Source: Lachnospiraceae bacterium UBA7182
GTDB lineage: Bacteria > Bacillota > Clostridia > Lachnospirales > Lachnospiraceae
Reading direction: 5' to 3'
Assembly (NCBI GenBank): GCA_002491115.1
Contig: DKVI01000087.1
Span: 3,590 to 67,589 of the forward strand
DNA: 64,000 nucleotides
Both the position numbers and the translations under genes were made by a program. Every line of letters begins with the position of its first letter. Positions within the stretch are counted from its first letter, which is position 1. The notes under the pieces are model-generated. The model was given only the letters and a program-made list of their open reading frames with translations. It ran no database searches and was not told where the DNA came from. This document shows positions 61,554 to 64,000 of the stretch, one piece after another.

Positions 61554-61846
61554 ATAGATAAAACAGTAAACTGGTTCGCAATGCCAATCAGAGTTCAGAT
61601 TTCTAATGTTGGCAGTGAAGTCCATCGCGCTATCAGATGGAAAAATAAAGGTGATGTACAGAAAAAAACAGTTTTTGCATGAAAGCAATTGAGTTTCTCG
61701 AATTAATGAAAAAGGACCCTAAAAATCAATACAGAAAAGGCGAGCTGGATTGTTGTATAGACGAATTGCAGGATTATTTGATGGGGGAAAATATTTATAA
61801 TACAACAGAAGAACAGATAATCAAATATTATGATGCATTTTTGTAA
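61554..61846 (+). pseudogene. Small gene split by a frameshift, ATA in place of the start
   Basis: AGGAGG (61541-61546) precedes ATA GAT AAA ACA GTA AAC, which continues as VNWFAMPIRVQISNVGSEV and ends KKTVFA-stop at 61682. The next ATG (61679) overlaps and continues MKAIEFLELMKKDPKNQYRK to QIIKYYDAFL at 61846. One extra T in the TTTTT run near 61674 would join both parts into one protein of about 96 residues. A start-codon change plus a frameshift suggest decay; family not recognised with certainty. A 12-codon ORF with the same upstream site ends at 61557. Confidence 0.5.
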
Positions 61847-61862
61847 AAGAATTTTTCGAAGC

Positions 61863-61900
61863 AGGGGAGCCGGTAACTGATACAAGTCACTGGCTCCCCT
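61863..61900. terminator. Strong hairpin between convergent units
   Basis: AGGGGAGCC (61863-61871) pairs with GGCTCCCCT (61892-61900), with further pairing around GGTAACTG. It lacks long T-runs but lies 12 bases after the UroD-family stop on the minus strand, and likely ends that transcript. Confidence 0.55.
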
Positions 61901-61912
61901 GAAATATATGAT

Positions 61913-62902
61913 TTAAAAATACAGTTTACTGAACGCACGGATTTCGTCGGTTACAAAATCATAGACTCCGTCAAAGGTGCTGCCCGGGCCGCCCATGGTG
62001 AGGGAAGGAATCAGATTTTTTGTACCTGCCGTCTCAAAGAGCTCTTTCAGGCCGTTATGGATCGCTTCTTTGGACCAGTCGGCCTTGTCATATTTTCCGT
62101 TATCCAGACCGCCCTGGATCGTGATCTTTCCGGCATATGTTTTCAAAAGCTCCGGAATATTATTTTCCTTAACGGCGCCCTGCCATACGTCAACTCCCAT
62201 CTCAATCATCTGCGGCACCAGGCTGGCGGCATAGGAATCGCTGTGGTGAATAATGACGTCCACACCGCTCTTCTTCCAGAATCCGTATATTTTCTGATAA
62301 GCCGGCAGAATAAATTCTTCAAACATGGCAGGGGACAGGAAAGTGGAAGTCTGGCTGCCCCAGTCGTCATGATGGAACAGGGCGTCCGGGTGATAGTGTG
62401 CCAGTTCTGCTTTCGCGCACTCGATCTCCCAGTCGGCCAGATGGTCGATCAGGTCATGCATGGCTTCCGGTTCTTCATAAAAATTGATCATCGTATCTTC
62501 CATACCCATAAAATAATGCAGTTTTTCAAAGATACCCGTAACGAAAAACGGCGCTACAAATTTCTCTTTCCGATCGACAGACGCCGCCTGTGTTTCGGCT
62601 GCTTTCCAGTCTTCGGCGCTGTACCGGTTGGGATCAGGCGTCTTTAACTGTTCTTTCCACAGGGTGACGTCTGTGATCAGCTTGTTGCTGCCTTCGCACA
62701 GTGGGAACGGCCCGGGTGTGCCTTCCTGCCAGCGGACGGTAACGCCCCATCCGTTTACCCGGTCCTTTCCATAATCACAGAATCCCCCGCAGTCAGCCAT
62801 AATTGGGTCAAGAATCAGATCCATATACTCGTACTGGTTGACGAAACGATCGGGATGTCCGCCTCTGATGGTTTCCATAAAGTTGTCTCTGATTGTCAGC
62901 AT
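61913..62902 (-). CDS. Uroporphyrinogen decarboxylase-family (MtaA-like) protein
   Basis: A 329-residue TIM-barrel protein of the UroD superfamily. In anaerobes without heme synthesis such proteins are usually cobalamin-dependent methyltransferase components or related enzymes. Visible features are FHHDDWGSQTSTFLSPAMFEEFILPAY, VDVIIHHSDSYAASLVPQMIEMGVDVWQGAVKEN, the zinc-type HxD positions, and ITIQGGLDNG. The C-terminal GGPGSTFDGVYDFVTDEIRAF is typical. It is divergent from a PucR-like regulator at 63050. No corrinoid protein is seen within the window. The substrate is unknown. Confidence 0.87.
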   Translation of the reverse strand: MLTIRDNFMETIRGGHPDRFVNQYEYMDLILDPIMADCGGFCDYGKDRVNGWGVTVRWQEGTPGPFPLCEGSNKLITDVTLWKEQLKTPDPNRYSAEDWKAAETQAASVDRKEKFVAPFFVTGIFEKLHYFMGMEDTMINFYEEPEAMHDLIDHLADWEIECAKAELAHYHPDALFHHDDWGSQTSTFLSPAMFEEFILPAYQKIYGFWKKSGVDVIIHHSDSYAASLVPQMIEMGVDVWQGAVKENNIPELLKTYAGKITIQGGLDNGKYDKADWSKEAIHNGLKELFETAGTKNLIPSLTMGGPGSTFDGVYDFVTDEIRAFSKLYF

Positions 62903-62962
62903 GAAAAAACCTCCTTTATTTTGCTGGAATGATTTTTACGGTTCTATTCGCATGATAAATCA

Positions 62963-63032
62963 ATTATAGCAGAATTATGTTCATATGTTATCCTTAATAG
63001 TTATTGACTTTAAAACTGATTTTTCCTATACT
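62963..63032. promoter_or_regulatory. Divergent promoters between the UroD-family gene and the regulator
   Basis: Plus strand: TTGACT (63004-63009), 17 bases, TATACT (63027-63032). Minus strand: an extended -10 TGCTATAAT with TATAAT at 62963-62968 and a weak -35. The compact shared region suits control of the UroD-family gene by the adjacent regulator. Confidence 0.65.
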
Positions 63033-63049
63033 TTACAGGAGAGGTTCTT

Positions 63050-64000
63050 ATGCGTTTGAGTTTGAATATTATCTATGACAGGCTGAAAATACCGGAAAAA
63101 AACATGGCATCTCATCCTTTGAACCAGATTATGATATATCAGGGGCTGATGCTTTATAAAGACGGGATAGCTTATGACACGGAATTGTTAAAAGAATATC
63201 TTCTGCTGGGGTTGAGCACGGATTTTCCCGCATCCATGGAAGGCTGCGGCATCTTATCGGTCGGCAGACTTCCCGATGCTCTGAGAGAAAAAAATGCCTG
63301 TGTGGAGTTTGATCAGGACTGCGACCTGTATCAGATATTTTACCAGGTGCAGAGCCTGTTCGGTCAGTTTGAATGCTGGGAGCGGATGCTGGCGGAACAT
63401 CTGGATAAGGAAGATTTTATGGATGTTGTCTGCCGGTCCGCGGCAAAGATCTTTGGCAATCCGGTGATTTTCCATGATAACGGTCAGGTATTGTACGCGT
63501 GGAGCGATCTGTCAGGTCTTACGGATATATGGATCTACAATAAAGAGATCGAAAAATATTCGTTGTCCACTTCTTTGCTGAATCAGTTTAAAGTATCGCG
63601 GGAGTACCAGGCCTCCATGCTCACGGATTCAACAGAACTGTACAGTGATTCCAATCTGGATTTTCCCGTATTATACTGTAACTTTTTCGTGGCAGGGCAG
63701 TTCATGGGACGCTACTGTGTGAGTGAAATATCCCGGAAAATACAGCCGGGGGATTATCAGATCCTGGATTATATCAATCGGATCACCCAGCAGGCGTACC
63801 GATACGGGAGAATCTGTCTGGTAAACCAGGTGAAAGAAATAGAGACTCTGCTGATTGATGCCATAGAAGGAAAGCCGGATGAGGGCAACAGACTTGGCAG
63901 TCAGATGAAACTCTTTCAATGGCTGCCTGAGGACAGATATCTGTGTGTGGTCATATTGCTGAACGGAAGAGACGTCCATACGTACGCGGTCATCGGAGCC
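63050..64000 (+). CDS. PucR-like transcriptional regulator (3' end beyond window)
   Basis: An open frame of 317 codons without a stop, running off the window. The start ATG is supported by AGGAGAGG 5 bases upstream and a consensus promoter. The visible part begins MRLSLNIIYDRLKIPEKNMAS and contains a GAF-like sensor region (EDFMDVVCRSAAKIFGNPVIFHDNGQ, VAGQFMGRYCVSE), as in PucR/CdaR-type regulators whose helix-turn-helix is at the C-terminus, here missing. It is divergent from the UroD-family gene, its probable target. Family assignment is moderate because the DNA-binding end is not seen. Confidence 0.65.
   Translation, partial: MRLSLNIIYDRLKIPEKNMASHPLNQIMIYQGLMLYKDGIAYDTELLKEYLLLGLSTDFPASMEGCGILSVGRLPDALREKNACVEFDQDCDLYQIFYQVQSLFGQFECWERMLAEHLDKEDFMDVVCRSAAKIFGNPVIFHDNGQVLYAWSDLSGLTDIWIYNKEIEKYSLSTSLLNQFKVSREYQASMLTDSTELYSDSNLDFPVLYCNFFVAGQFMGRYCVSEISRKIQPGDYQILDYINRITQQAYRYGRICLVNQVKEIETLLIDAIEGKPDEGNRLGSQMKLFQWLPEDRYLCVVILLNGRDVHTYAVIGA

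Noticed and set aside
1..64000. CRISPR arrays, insertion sequences, integrases and prophage genes.
   Set aside because: No regularly spaced repeats, transposase, integrase or phage structural genes were recognised on either strand.

Overview
The window looks like a chromosomal segment of an anaerobic, low-to-moderate GC Firmicute, most likely Lachnospiraceae (Clostridia). Supporting signs are strong AGGAGG ribosome sites, TTGACA/TATAAT promoters, a CIRCE-controlled hrcA-grpE-dnaK-dnaJ operon, a single-chain clostridial PurL, a DUF1540 protein, an oxygen-sensitive Ni-CO dehydrogenase and a Gram-positive-type wall polysaccharide locus with LytR-CpsA-Psr and CotH proteins. The family assignment is inference. 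No insertion sequence, prophage or CRISPR array was seen.

Layout: (1) 1-1 kb: the 3' end of a tRNA, then an AT-rich patch with an XRE regulator and a small unknown protein. (2) 1-5.2 kb: a cooS-cooF-flavin oxidoreductase operon followed by a bacteriohemerythrin. (3) 5.3-16 kb: two Phd-type toxin-antitoxin modules, a 1203-residue surface protein, purL, a MATE exporter and a DUF1540 protein. (4) 16-19.7 kb: a family 4 uracil-DNA glycosylase, a Dph6-like ATP pyrophosphatase, a flavodoxin-like reductase, and an rtcB RNA-ligase operon whose leader carries a short peptide ORF and an apparent attenuator. (5) 19.7-43.5 kb: a wall polysaccharide locus. It has dTDP-rhamnose genes rfbA/rfbC, a Wzm/Wzt-type exporter, a methyltransferase-kinase-like fusion that may cap chains, five GT2-type proteins, a GT-C transferase, a priming phosphotransferase, an LCP ligase, a GtrA flippase-like protein, an SGNH hydrolase and a CotH-VTC-DUF4956 cassette. 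(6) 43.5-48.5 kb: the heat-shock operon. (7) 48.5-57.3 kb: a GNAT, a sigma-54-like protein lacking the RpoN box, a cyclopropane-synthase-family methyltransferase, an AAA/PD-(D/E)XK protein, Hsp20, a third toxin-antitoxin pair, a DeoR regulator and an antiporter. (8) 57.4-60.3 kb: fruK-fruA. (9) 60.3-61.9 kb: a gene graveyard with a duplicated hicB end, a deleted copy of the fruA 3' end, a RelB antitoxin with a broken toxin, and a frameshifted small gene. (10) 61.9-64 kb: a UroD-family methyltransferase divergent from a PucR-like regulator cut by the window edge.

The genes probably cooperate as follows. In the polysaccharide locus, the phosphotransferase starts a glycan on undecaprenyl phosphate, GT2 enzymes extend it with sugars including rhamnose, the methyltransferase-kinase-like protein may terminate it, Wzt recognises the end and Wzm exports it, and LCP attaches it to the wall. 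CooS, CooF and the flavin reductase would pass electrons from CO to NAD(P), although CooS has departures at catalytic positions. DeoR, FruK and FruA form a fructose uptake unit. The most unusual items are the rtcB leader/attenuator, the WbdD-like fusion, the box-less sigma-54, the divergent CO dehydrogenase and the second palindrome in the hrcA promoter. Every intergenic stretch over 300 bases is accounted for by the listed features.
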